From NCBI RefSeq assembly GCF_040718835.1, contig NZ_JBFEFG010000281.1, positions 496,001-560,000 of the forward strand: a stretch of 64,000 nucleotides of DNA, read 5' to 3'. Positions 16,728-25,889 of this stretch are shown here, one piece after another (the first letter of the stretch is position 1; each line of letters starts with the position of its first letter). Made by a program: the position numbers and the translations under genes. The DNA comes from Bremerella sp. JC817 (GTDB lineage: Bacteria; Planctomycetota; Planctomycetia; Pirellulales; Pirellulaceae). The notes beneath the pieces were generated by a model. That model was not told where the DNA came from, did not search any database, and saw nothing but the letters and a program-made list of their open reading frames with translations.

Positions 16728-19700
16728 TTAGTCCTCGTCGTCGACGATTTCCTGGCGAACTTCGATCTCGTCGTGATCTTTGCGAGGATCCTTTTCTTCG
16801 TACCAGCGGCGAGGGGAGTCCCAACCGAACTCTTCCTGCTGCGTGTAGACGTAGCGGATTCGCATCTTTTTCTTCTTCGGAGCCGGGATCAAAACCGGTT
16901 CTGGTTTTGGCTCTGGAACCAGTTCGAGCACTGGCTCGGGTTCAGGTTCCGGCTCTGGATCGGGTTCCCAGTCGAGTTCGACTTCTGGTTCCAGAATGGC
17001 GTCAGCCACCGGGAACTCGACTTCTTCTTCGTAAGGTTCTTCCTCAACCGGCTCTTCGGCCAACAAGGCGTCCCAGTCGATCGCCACCTTGCGGTCGCCA
17101 TCGGCATCTTTCAATCGGTAGTTTGCCGGAGCACTCATGTCGACGTCGAAGTCGGCCAGCGACAACCGATGCTGATCGGTCACGTCGCTACCCTTCAGGC
17201 GGTAGCTGACTTCTTCTTGCAGCACGTCGACACGCAAACGAACGAGATCGTTCGGCACTTCAACGATTGGCAGAGCAATGTCTTCGAAGACCGGCTTCTT
17301 GATCACCTCGAAGTGGATCGGCACGTAAGGTGGCAGAATGACTTCGGTGAATCTGGCGGCCTGGAATGGAACCGGCTCTGGCTTAGGGTTTTCGATGTGA
17401 ACAGTGATCTCGCCCTTTGGTAGCGGAGTCGACTTCACCTTCTTTGGGGCTGGCTTCGGTTCAGACGCGGGCTCTGGCTCCGGTTCTGGCTTGGGAGCTT
17501 CCAGTTCCATCTTCGGCATGGGCTGATCGATATCGATCAGGCCTGGGCGGCAAAGGCCGGTGAACTTAGGCAGCTGGCGAACGTCGGCACCCATGTCTTG
17601 GAACATGGCCGCGATATGTTCGTGGCAGGTAAAGATCAGCAACTGATGCCCTTCCGAAGCGAACTCGCGGAACAAATTGGCGGTCGCCTTCGATCGCTTC
17701 GAATCGAAGTTCACCAGCACGTCGTCCAGAATGACCGGCAAGACGCGGCCCTGGCGAGCAAACAAGTGAATCAACGCGAGGCGAACGCTGAGGAAGACCT
17801 GTTCGCGGGTACCTTCGCTCAAGTGAGCCAGGCTCTTCGAGTCGGCATAACGTTCTTCGACGAACAGGGTGTTTTCGTGCAGCGGCGTCCAAATGCGGAT
17901 GTAGCGATCGTCGGTCAGCTTTCGCATGTACGAGGAAGCCAACCGCAGCGTTTCTGGCTGGCGGTCGCTTTCGTAGACGCGGCGAATTTGTTCGAGGATG
18001 CACGACGTGGTCGCCAGCGTCTGCCACTTTTCAATGGCCTTCTCGAGCTGAGCTTCGACCTCGGAAAGTTCGAGCTGGGCATGCAGCAGGCGATCGTTCT
18101 TCTCGAGCGATTCGAGCTGAACCTTCAGTTCGCCGCGACGCTCGAAGCATTCCTGCATCCGCTTTTCGGAATGCTGATGATCTGCCAACAGCTTGGCCAA
18201 CTGTTCGTCGGCTTCTTTGCTGACGGTTGTTTCCAGCCAGGCTTCAATTTCTTCCAGCGTGCTTTCGGTACCGATCTTCTCGTCGATCGTTTCGGTCAGA
18301 GCTTCGAGCTTCGCTTCCAGCTCTTCGACTTCTTCCGTTTTGACGATCCAAGTGAGGTACTCTTCTTCGTCGCTGCTACTGGCTTCTTCCAGCAGTTGCT
18401 CGCGTTCGGCCATTAGCGCTTTGGCTTCTTCGGCCACACGGCGGAAGTCACCACGAACCTTCTGACCTTGCTCGAACAAGCCAGTCCGCTGCTTGTGCTT
18501 CCCTTCCTGACGCAGCAGGTCGTCTTCCAACTGATCTAACAGCAGCAAGGCATCCTGGGTCTTTGGTGCCACACCGACATCTTTGGCAAGATGCGAAATC
18601 CGGGTCAGCAGGGCATCGCGTTCTCGCAGGGCGATTTCGTTTTCGCCCTGAATCGCCTTCAAACGCTTGCGATACTGATGAATCTGAGCCAGGAAACGCC
18701 CCAGCGACTTTACGCGATCTGGGTTGATATCTTCCGGCAAATCGAGCACGCGAAGCGTTTCTTTCCAACGCTTCTTCGCTTGAACGACAGCCGATTCCAG
18801 CTCGCTGATCTGACGGGTGCTGGTTTCCTGCTTTTCGCGAACTTCACCCAGCTTGTGGCCCAGTGGAATCAGTTCTTCCAGGCGAGTCAGATGATCTTCG
18901 GCCGACTTCAGACGAGCCATCAACGCGCCATTGCCACGCGGCAATGCGATGTCGAGCTCTTTCTGCTCGGTAATCGCCTTGTCCATTTGCTGATCGAGCA
19001 GCATCAACTGACGCTTGGCCGAATCGAAACGTTGGGCCGATTCGTTGTCGAGCTTTCGCTTCATGCTGTACGAGGCCACCATCGCCATGGTGCCGAAGAT
19101 CCAGCCGAAATGGCCCAACTGCCAGCCAATCAACAACGCCGGACCAAACATCGAATACAGCGTCATCGAGCTGCCCACGATGAACATCGCCCCCAGCATC
19201 ACCATCTCTGGCTTCGGGGTGATCTGGTCTTCGAGCAGGTCGTGCGTTTCCCCTTCTGACTCGCGGTACTGAAGACGAATCTGGTCGATCTTGTCTTCGA
19301 CCTGAATTCGGCGACGAAGTAAATTGACCAGATCGCCAGCCTTGGCGAGAGCCTTGTTCAGGTCTTCTTCACCGAGCGAAGTCAGCGATTCTTCGACTTC
19401 GCTTTCGACGCCGAGCAGTTCTTCGTCGTGGGTCGAGGTGTGTTTTCGAGCCGATTCCAACTCTTCGGTCGAGCGTTCCAGGGTCCGCAGCGGTTCGCGA
19501 AGTGAGCGAAGCTGCTTGCGGCTCAGATCAGGATTCTTCCCGGCCCGAGTCTTGACGCCGGTTTGTTCCCACAGATCTTCGATCTCGGAGCGGATCTGCG
19601 TTTCTTCTTCTTTGTTGCGTTCGAGCTGCTGCGTCAGCGATAGGATCCACTGGCGTTGTTCCCCCAATGCATCCACACGGGCTGCCTGGCGGGCCAGTTC

Positions 19701-20636
19701 CTGGTTGACCGGAATCGAGCTATGGCGTTCGCGAAGTTCCGTGTACTGCGCACGTAGCTCGCGGCACTTGGTCCGCTTCTTCGAGATTTGATCCTGCAGC
19801 GAATGCAGGTGACGCAGCGTATCCCGCGACACTTCCGGCAGTTCGCCATATGCCGCGATCTTCTCTTGCAGCTTATTGCGGCGCTGGATTTCAGGGCGAA
19901 GCGATTGTCCCAGTTCAATGAACTGGGCGAGGCGTTCGAGATCGGCAACTTTGAACTGGAACTGATCGATTTGCGTTTGCAGGGCTCGACGCTGGTTGAT
20001 CAGGTTCGACCATTCCTGGGTGCCGCCCCGAAGTTGTTCGATTTCCTTCTTCAGGATCTGATGCTTTTCCAGCAGCTTATCGACCAGGGCTTCTTCGTCC
20101 CGGCCCGAGATCAAACGGCAACGGGAAGCTTCCAACTCGCGCATCACTTCGGCAAGCGAGATACGATCGAGTCCGCTGGTCAGTTCATAGATTTTTTGAG
20201 CGGCGACGCTATCGTCAAGGGTCGCCAGCAACTGCATTTCGCGCAGACCGACGGCGAAGATGTTGCTGTAAGTCAGGCGGTCGACACCTTCCAGCAAGGC
20301 ATCCAGCTGGGCACGACTTTGCCGGGAACCATCGGAAGCTTCGATCCAGACCTGTTCTTCGCTTCCATCGTGATTGAACCGACGCACCACCTTAAAGCGG
20401 CCCATCGCTCCATTCACGCGCAGCCCACCGCCTGGCTCGCCACCATGAATCGGTGGCAAATAGCGACGTTCCAGATCGGGCTCTTGCCCGTAGAGCATCG
20501 TGCGAAGAAAGTGCAGCAGCGTGCTCTTTCCTGCTTCGTTATGACCGAACAGAACGGTGATGGTTGGCGACAACTGCTCGACACTCAGGTCGTGCCAGAC
20601 GCCGAAACCGTCGATTTGAATTTGATTGAGTTGCAT
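16728..20636 (-). CDS. YhaN/SbcC-like AAA ATPase with membrane hairpin and long repetitive tail
   Basis: A 1302-residue SMC-like ATPase. Walker A is GHNEAGKST at residues 31-39; the ABC signature LSEGTREQVFLSVRLALI and Walker B VILDDVLVNFDS lie near residues 940-975. Between them run long coiled coils. At about 472-524 two hydrophobic helices interrupt the coil, as in Bacillus YhaN, so the protein is probably membrane-anchored. From about residue 1000 a tail of some 300 residues follows, rich in Pro/Glu repeats (PEPEPEPE), ending in an acidic and basic segment. Relatives are about 950-1000 residues, so the tail is an addition. SbcC/YhaN proteins work with a metallophosphoesterase on DNA ends; the partner gene is 49 bases upstream. 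Role in DNA repair is inferred. Confidence 0.88.
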   Translation of the reverse strand: MQLNQIQIDGFGVWHDLSVEQLSPTITVLFGHNEAGKSTLLHFLRTMLYGQEPDLERRYLPPIHGGEPGGGLRVNGAMGRFKVVRRFNHDGSEEQVWIEASDGSRQSRAQLDALLEGVDRLTYSNIFAVGLREMQLLATLDDSVAAQKIYELTSGLDRISLAEVMRELEASRCRLISGRDEEALVDKLLEKHQILKKEIEQLRGGTQEWSNLINQRRALQTQIDQFQFKVADLERLAQFIELGQSLRPEIQRRNKLQEKIAAYGELPEVSRDTLRHLHSLQDQISKKRTKCRELRAQYTELRERHSSIPVNQELARQAARVDALGEQRQWILSLTQQLERNKEEETQIRSEIEDLWEQTGVKTRAGKNPDLSRKQLRSLREPLRTLERSTEELESARKHTSTHDEELLGVESEVEESLTSLGEEDLNKALAKAGDLVNLLRRRIQVEDKIDQIRLQYRESEGETHDLLEDQITPKPEMVMLGAMFIVGSSMTLYSMFGPALLIGWQLGHFGWIFGTMAMVASYSMKRKLDNESAQRFDSAKRQLMLLDQQMDKAITEQKELDIALPRGNGALMARLKSAEDHLTRLEELIPLGHKLGEVREKQETSTRQISELESAVVQAKKRWKETLRVLDLPEDINPDRVKSLGRFLAQIHQYRKRLKAIQGENEIALRERDALLTRISHLAKDVGVAPKTQDALLLLDQLEDDLLRQEGKHKQRTGLFEQGQKVRGDFRRVAEEAKALMAEREQLLEEASSSDEEEYLTWIVKTEEVEELEAKLEALTETIDEKIGTESTLEEIEAWLETTVSKEADEQLAKLLADHQHSEKRMQECFERRGELKVQLESLEKNDRLLHAQLELSEVEAQLEKAIEKWQTLATTSCILEQIRRVYESDRQPETLRLASSYMRKLTDDRYIRIWTPLHENTLFVEERYADSKSLAHLSEGTREQVFLSVRLALIHLFARQGRVLPVILDDVLVNFDSKRSKATANLFREFASEGHQLLIFTCHEHIAAMFQDMGADVRQLPKFTGLCRPGLIDIDQPMPKMELEAPKPEPEPEPASEPKPAPKKVKSTPLPKGEITVHIENPKPEPVPFQAARFTEVILPPYVPIHFEVIKKPVFEDIALPIVEVPNDLVRLRVDVLQEEVSYRLKGSDVTDQHRLSLADFDVDMSAPANYRLKDADGDRKVAIDWDALLAEEPVEEEPYEEEVEFPVADAILEPEVELDWEPDPEPEPEPEPVLELVPEPKPEPVLIPAPKKKKMRIRYVYTQQEEFGWDSPRRWYEEKDPRKDHDEIEVRQEIVDDED

Positions 20637-20685
20637 CCCTTCACTCCTGAAGATGGCCCACTTGCTCGGCCTGCGAAGTCTTCGA

Positions 20686-21906
20686 TCACTCGGCTCGCAG
20701 CAATTGGACGCCCAACCGGCGTGCGTCTTGCAACACGCGGCGGCGATTTTCTCGTGACTCGATAGCGACTGCCTCGGCTAACTGGCTTTCCTCGTGCCCA
20801 GGGGCAAGGAATTGTGTCAGCTCGATCGGCAGACTTGGATCGGCGGCCAGCTCTCGCGTCAGACGCAAGTAATCGCCGCAGATCGATTGTTCTTGATACC
20901 AGGCTTCCGGAATGACCGAGGCCGTTTCGACCGTCAGTTCATAGGTCCACGAACCCATCGGCTCTTCGCCGAACTGTTTGTTCAGTTCGTTGGTGACCTC
21001 TTGCCAGGTTTCTTCTTTCAGCAGTTCGCGAGTCGCTTCGTTAGCGACAATCACGCGCCAGTCGATCATCAACTGGCGGTTTCCCTTGGTCGTGTTGAGC
21101 GTGTTTAAACGATTCTTGATGATCGTCGTCAGGTCCGAGAGCTTCTTGCAGTTTTCAAGCTCGATGATTTCGCTTTGCCAGCGACAGACGTCGGTTGGGA
21201 CCGCTTCCATAGCGATATCCCCTTCTTCGTCCACTTCCACCAGGGTGCAGCTACGTTGCCCATTGGCAGTGATGGTTCGTCCCTGGGGCGAACCGGCGTA
21301 CAAAGCCATCGAAGGCGAAGTCGCCAGCTTGTTGCGAAGTTCTTTCCCGCCCAGTGCCCAGTAAGGAATGCCGCTACGGGCGATCGATTCTGGCTCGAAG
21401 TCACCATGCAGCGCGGCAATGGTGAACAAACCTGCCGCATCGGGGCGGAACTGGCTCCAGCCTGGATCGCGACCGATGAATCCCTGGGCGATGATCGTGC
21501 AAATGGCGTCGTTGCCACGTTGATGGAGGATCTCGACCGGCTTGCCAGGACCAATCGTATGAACGTTTGGCGGCAGATGAATCGAAGCAGGCCAACGTGC
21601 CGGCGGGTCGATTTCGCCACCAACCCAATAAACCTTGATACCGGCGTCGTTCAGCGTTTCGAGCTGATCGAGCAGAAAACCAACGATCACCGGGCTGCTT
21701 TGCCGGACGTCGAGAATGTTGCCGGTAATCAGCACAAAGTCGACCTCGTGCAGCAAGGCGTTTTCCACCACCTGCTGAAAGGCCTGACGTGGCGCAGTCA
21801 GGAAGATCTCGCGCAGATGCTTGGGGACTTCAGCGAGTCCGCCGAGCGGCTGATCGAGATGAATATCACCGGTTTGAATGAATCGGAATGGTGACCCAGG
21901 CGTCAC
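20686..21906 (-). CDS. SbcD/YhaO-like metallophosphoesterase, metal site degenerate
   Basis: A 406-residue protein aligned by eye with YhaO/SbcD. The first motif is intact (TGDIHLD). The second reads TGNILD where active enzymes have GDLFD. The third reads GGEID in place of GNHD. ALHGD keeps its His, but the last motif reads ALGGKE in place of ALGHIH. So the bridging Asp, the Asn/His pair and both final His appear lost. The fold is probably kept but nuclease activity is doubtful. The C-terminal helical part (res ~215-406) would contact the ATPase. GTG 21906 is preferred because GGAGAGAGG lies just upstream and the fold starts a few residues later; ATG 21960 is the alternative. It precedes the YhaN-like gene. 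Confidence 0.82.
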   Translation of the reverse strand: MTPGSPFRFIQTGDIHLDQPLGGLAEVPKHLREIFLTAPRQAFQQVVENALLHEVDFVLITGNILDVRQSSPVIVGFLLDQLETLNDAGIKVYWVGGEIDPPARWPASIHLPPNVHTIGPGKPVEILHQRGNDAICTIIAQGFIGRDPGWSQFRPDAAGLFTIAALHGDFEPESIARSGIPYWALGGKELRNKLATSPSMALYAGSPQGRTITANGQRSCTLVEVDEEGDIAMEAVPTDVCRWQSEIIELENCKKLSDLTTIIKNRLNTLNTTKGNRQLMIDWRVIVANEATRELLKEETWQEVTNELNKQFGEEPMGSWTYELTVETASVIPEAWYQEQSICGDYLRLTRELAADPSLPIELTQFLAPGHEESQLAEAVAIESRENRRRVLQDARRLGVQLLRAE

Positions 21907-22100
21907 GGCCTCTCTCCATGGCTGACGGCCCTCGAAACGACTTGCGATAGCATCTTGCATGCTGGCACGAGGAGTAGTTTAACCAAACCGCAAAGTTTCG
22001 CCTATCCAGATTTGTTCAAGTCATTCGGTGGCAAATGCCGACACGCAAAGCCACTCGCCAGAGGTATTCCCTGACGGTATCCCTGCAGAAACACTCCCAA

Positions 22101-22550
22101 CTAGGCCTCGTCGGCGAGAATGACCATCAGATCTTGGACCGGCAGAGCGAGAAAGATTACCGAGAACCAGAGCGCCCCGAACAGCAACAACAGATAGCCG
22201 ACAAACCAAAGCCAGGTCAGCCATTGAAGGCGTTGGGGAAGATAGGGAACCGCCAACGCGATCGGGCCATCGAGCAAGACCACCAACAAGGCGGGAATAT
22301 ACCAGTAACTGGAAACGGTCGACGACCAACGAATCACCAGCTCGGTCCCAGCCGGCAGGTCGAGCTCGAAATGCTCAAACATGCGGATGAACATTGGCAC
22401 GATGCTTCCATAAAACATGATCATCGCCGCAGTTACGACGACATGAATCCCCCAGGCAAGCCCCGAGATGAGAAGTCGCAAGATCACCGTCAGCAGCGAT
22501 GGGCCAGCGTCAGGCTTGTCCGCAGTGGAGACAACTTCAACTTGCGACAT
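22101..22550 (-). CDS. Small membrane protein, function unknown
   Basis: A 149-residue protein with three clear hydrophobic segments (about residues 20-50, 85-105 and 115-140) and a short amphipathic region between the first and second (MFEHFELDLPAGTELVIRW). That region faintly recalls the C-terminal part of type II secretion F proteins, but the match is too weak to name. It follows the helicase gene by 30 bases on the same strand and is probably cotranscribed. No enzyme motif. Confidence 0.7.
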   Translation of the reverse strand: MSQVEVVSTADKPDAGPSLLTVILRLLISGLAWGIHVVVTAAMIMFYGSIVPMFIRMFEHFELDLPAGTELVIRWSSTVSSYWYIPALLVVLLDGPIALAVPYLPQRLQWLTWLWFVGYLLLLFGALWFSVIFLALPVQDLMVILADEA

Positions 22551-22580
22551 CGGGACAACTCCGGTTTCAGGGCGAACGGC

Positions 22581-24599
22581 TTATCGACGCCGGGCTTGGG
22601 CTGAAGGGCGTCGCTGCCCCGATTTGGGTGCAGCTGGTCCACTTTGTTCCGCCTTGGCGTTGGGGTTGTCGGCCTGACCGGTCAATTCGTAGAGGAACCG
22701 GCTGGTTTCGGTAGGACGGGGCTTACCCCATTTCTTGCGAGCCAAAGCAAACGAGAAGGTCAGCCGTTCTTGGGCTCGCGTGATGCCCACATAGCAAAGC
22801 CGGCGTTCTTCCTCGATCGCTTCGTCCCCATCTTTCAAGCTGCGCTGGTGAGGCAAGATGCCTTCTTCCATGCCGACCATGTAAACATAGGGAAACTCGA
22901 GGCCTTTGGCAGCATGCAGCGTCATCAAGATGACGCCGTTCTTTTTGAGCTGCTTTTCTTTCTCGTTGTCGAAACCATCCCCGGCCAAGGCGGTGTCGTC
23001 GAGGAATCCGGCGAGGGTCGCCTTTTTCTTCTTCTTTTCCTCGTAAGCGCTGACGGCGTTAACCACCTGTTCGACGGCCGCTTCCCGTGACTCGCGATCG
23101 TTGGGGTCGGGATAAAGCCGAGCGAGTTCCTGCTGATAGCCGATCGCTCCGATCAAATCGCGGACGATGTCGGTCAGCGAATCCTTTTTCTCGACCCGAG
23201 CATGATAATGCTTGATCAGACGGACAAATTTGTTGATCGCGTCGGTCGTGGTCGACGAAGAACCTCCCCGCAGCGAAGCAGCCTGGGGCAGCACTTCCCA
23301 CAGCGGTTTGCCTTCGTTGGTGGCGAAGTCGAGCAGCGATTTTACCGTCTTCTGCCCGATACCACGCGGCGGCGTATTGATGATTCGCAGCAGCGCGACT
23401 TCGTCTTGATGCGAATTGATCAGCTTCAAGTAGGAAAGGATGTCGCGGACTTCTTTGCGATCGAAAAACGACATCCCACCGATCAGGGTGTACGGAATGT
23501 TCATCGCGCGGAACTGCTGCTCGAACGCACGAGGCTGTTCGTTCGTGCGGAACAAAATCGCAAAATCACGCGGCTCGACGTCGGGCTGGTTCACTTTTCT
23601 CGAGATGTCGCCGACAATTTCTTCCGCTTCTTTTTCTTCGTCTTTGAAATACAGCACTTTCGGCTGGTCACCACCATGCCGGGCCGCGTTCAAAATCTTG
23701 TCGTACCGGGTCGAATTGAAAGCGACCAGGCGGTTGGCCACCGTCAAAATGGCACTCGTGCAGCGGTAATTGTCCGCCAGCAGCACCACTTTGGCTTCGG
23801 GCCAGTCTTCTTTGAAGCGCAGAATATGCTTCACTTCGGCACCACGCCACGAGTAAATCGACTGGTCGTCGTCTCCCACCACGCATAAGTTGCGGTGTCC
23901 TTCGGTCAGACCGCGGACGATACGGTACTGCGAGGCATTCGTGTCTTGGTATTCGTCGATCATCACGTGATCGAACAAGGCGGCTTCCTGATCGCGTACG
24001 TCCGGAAAGTTGGTGAACAACTCTTCGGTGCAGAGCAACAAGTCGTCGAAGTCGAGCGCGCCGCACGATTTCAGGGCGTTCTGGTAACGCCGGAAGGCCA
24101 CAGCCGCCAGGTGGGCTTTATCGGTATCGGCATGGGCGAACGCTTCTTTGGGCCGAATACCAGCCGACTTCCAGCGACTGATAAAGTTCAGCAAGTCGCC
24201 TGGACGGAGGGTCTCGTTGGGGACACGAATCTCGCGAAGCACACCCCGGGCCACCATTTCCTGATCGCTGCGATCGTAAATGGTGTAATTCAGTGGATAG
24301 CCCAGGTGGTTAATATGCCGACGTAAAACACGAACACAATGAGAGTGGAACGTCGACACGACCGGTTCGTCTTTGGTCTGCTTGCCCAACAGTTTGAGGG
24401 CACGTTCCTTCATTTCGGCCGCGGCTTTGTTGGTGAACGTCACCGCGAGAATCCGCTGCGGCTTGATCCCATGCTTGATGAGATTCGCAATGCGGAACGT
24501 CACCACACGGGTTTTACCGGAGCCGGCCCCTGCCAACACCAGCATAGGGCCTGACAGTGTATTAACCGCTTCAAGTTGTGGCGGATTGAGTCCGTTCAC
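22581..24599 (-). CDS. UvrD/Rep/PcrA-family ATP-dependent DNA helicase
   Basis: A superfamily 1A 3'-5' DNA helicase of 672 residues with all motifs in order: LAGAGSGKTR (Walker A), AVTFTNKAAAEMKER, STFHSHCVRVLR, VMIDEYQDTN (DExx box), VVGDDDQSIYSWRGA, LADNYRCT, ILMTLHAAKGLEFPYVYMVGMEEGILPH and CYVGITRAQERL. It separates strands during repair or replication restart; the short C-terminal tail ends in basic residues (SAQARRR). The start is uncertain: GTG 24599 opens directly before NGLNPPQLEAV, the usual family start, and has GGACGAG upstream. A TTG at 24647 would add 16 residues. It heads a run of minus-strand genes containing the SbcCD-like pair. Confidence 0.93.
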   Translation of the reverse strand: MNGLNPPQLEAVNTLSGPMLVLAGAGSGKTRVVTFRIANLIKHGIKPQRILAVTFTNKAAAEMKERALKLLGKQTKDEPVVSTFHSHCVRVLRRHINHLGYPLNYTIYDRSDQEMVARGVLREIRVPNETLRPGDLLNFISRWKSAGIRPKEAFAHADTDKAHLAAVAFRRYQNALKSCGALDFDDLLLCTEELFTNFPDVRDQEAALFDHVMIDEYQDTNASQYRIVRGLTEGHRNLCVVGDDDQSIYSWRGAEVKHILRFKEDWPEAKVVLLADNYRCTSAILTVANRLVAFNSTRYDKILNAARHGGDQPKVLYFKDEEKEAEEIVGDISRKVNQPDVEPRDFAILFRTNEQPRAFEQQFRAMNIPYTLIGGMSFFDRKEVRDILSYLKLINSHQDEVALLRIINTPPRGIGQKTVKSLLDFATNEGKPLWEVLPQAASLRGGSSSTTTDAINKFVRLIKHYHARVEKKDSLTDIVRDLIGAIGYQQELARLYPDPNDRESREAAVEQVVNAVSAYEEKKKKKATLAGFLDDTALAGDGFDNEKEKQLKKNGVILMTLHAAKGLEFPYVYMVGMEEGILPHQRSLKDGDEAIEEERRLCYVGITRAQERLTFSFALARKKWGKPRPTETSRFLYELTGQADNPNAKAEQSGPAAPKSGQRRPSAQARRR

Positions 24600-24850
24600 C
24601 CGATTCTCGTCCGATATTCCGTTCCACCGAATTACCCTTTGGCGCAATTAATGCCGCGTAAAGGGTTCAGGCCCAGATGGCCAGCAAAGCCCATTGATCG
24701 TACGTCGCTGCCCCCTGCAATTTCAATGGGGTCTTGCCCAACTTTCCTCGTTTACTGTCGCGATCAAACTACGCCGAATGGGTCGTCCCGATTAGAATGG
24801 CGGTTTCAATGCACTCAGACGCACCTAATGCTCCGATTTCCAGGACCGCT

Positions 24851-25888
24851 ATGCTCGAGCCGTGGAAGAAATTTTGTTCGCAGATCGTTTTTCGCTGGGT
24901 CGAAAACGATCATTCGACTTCGGCCGCTGCCATCGCTTTTTACGTTATTTTCTCGCTGGCCCCGATTGTCGTGTTTGCCGTCGCCATCGCCGGCGAAGTG
25001 TTGGAAAGCGATACGAGTGCCCGGGAAGCAGCCATCGCGTTTCTGAATACCAGCTTGAACGTCGCTTCCGACAATGAGCCTTCAGAGACAGAGAAAGCTC
25101 CAGCGAACGGCACCGACACCAAGCCAGACGCCGCCGATCCCGACAAACCAGAGACCGAAAAAGAGGAAGCGGCTGAAGAATCGGAGGAAAAAGAAAAAGA
25201 GTCCCAGTTCCCGGCCAAGCTCGACTATGGCAAAGAAATCGTCGACCAGGTTCGGCTTTCCGCTTTCCGCGAAGCGACCATGCTGCAAACCATCACTCTG
25301 TCAGTGATCGCGATCTGGAGTGCTTCGGCGACCTTCATGCAATTGCGGGCGGCGTTAAACCGAATCAATGGCTTTGTGGCCGAAGGGATCCGAGACAGCG
25401 TGATTGCCGTCTTGCTCGGGCGAGTTCGTGCTACGTTATTTTCAATCGGTGTCGGGCTGCTGCTCGCGGTAGCCACGCTGCTGAGTACCTGGTCGCATAT
25501 CATCTTCGACCGAGCCTCGGATATGGGCTACACCTTCTTCGGCAAGCCAGACTGGCTGCCGACTCAGTTGATCTCGTGGCTGACCGTGCTGACGGTGTTT
25601 TACTGCATGCTCCGCTTCTTACCGATGAAACGGCCGCCGTGGCGGGAAGTCTTGTGCGGAGCCATCATCGGCACGGTCTGTTTTCAGCTCGGAAAGTACC
25701 TGATCATTCCGCTGGGCGAAAAGAACGTCGTGGCGACCGCCTACGTCAACAGCCGCATCTTGGTGATCACCGTGATGTGGATCTTCCTTTCCAGTCACGT
25801 GCTGCTGTTTGCCGCCGAGATCGGGCACATGTTGTTCGCGCCCGATACCTCGCCGTTTGCGAAGTACCGCCTGAAGCGCGAGTCGTAG
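24851..25888 (+). CDS. YihY/BrkB-family inner membrane protein with acidic insertion
   Basis: A 345-residue integral membrane protein of the YihY (formerly ribonuclease BN, BrkB) family. It shows AAAIAFYVIFSLAP in the first helix, then later helices including WSASATFMQLRAALNRI and MLRFLPMKRPPWREVLCGAIIGT, and AEIGHML near the end. About six helices are predicted. Between the first and second helices (about residues 72-122) is a very acidic Glu/Lys/Asp/Pro-rich loop not usual for the family. The function of the family is unknown. ATG 24851 has AGGA 5 bases upstream and follows a -10-like TAGAAT at 24793; in-frame ATGs at 24797 and 24809 are possible starts. The stop nearly touches that of the convergent MocR gene. 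Confidence 0.88.
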   Translation: MLEPWKKFCSQIVFRWVENDHSTSAAAIAFYVIFSLAPIVVFAVAIAGEVLESDTSAREAAIAFLNTSLNVASDNEPSETEKAPANGTDTKPDAADPDKPETEKEEAAEESEEKEKESQFPAKLDYGKEIVDQVRLSAFREATMLQTITLSVIAIWSASATFMQLRAALNRINGFVAEGIRDSVIAVLLGRVRATLFSIGVGLLLAVATLLSTWSHIIFDRASDMGYTFFGKPDWLPTQLISWLTVLTVFYCMLRFLPMKRPPWREVLCGAIIGTVCFQLGKYLIIPLGEKNVVATAYVNSRILVITVMWIFLSSHVLLFAAEIGHMLFAPDTSPFAKYRLKRES

Positions 25889-25889
25889 C

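Noticed and set aside
16900..17000. PEPEPEP stretch as a PEP-CTERM sorting signal
   Set aside because: It is an internal Pro/Glu repeat without the terminal helix and Arg cluster that PEP-CTERM needs.
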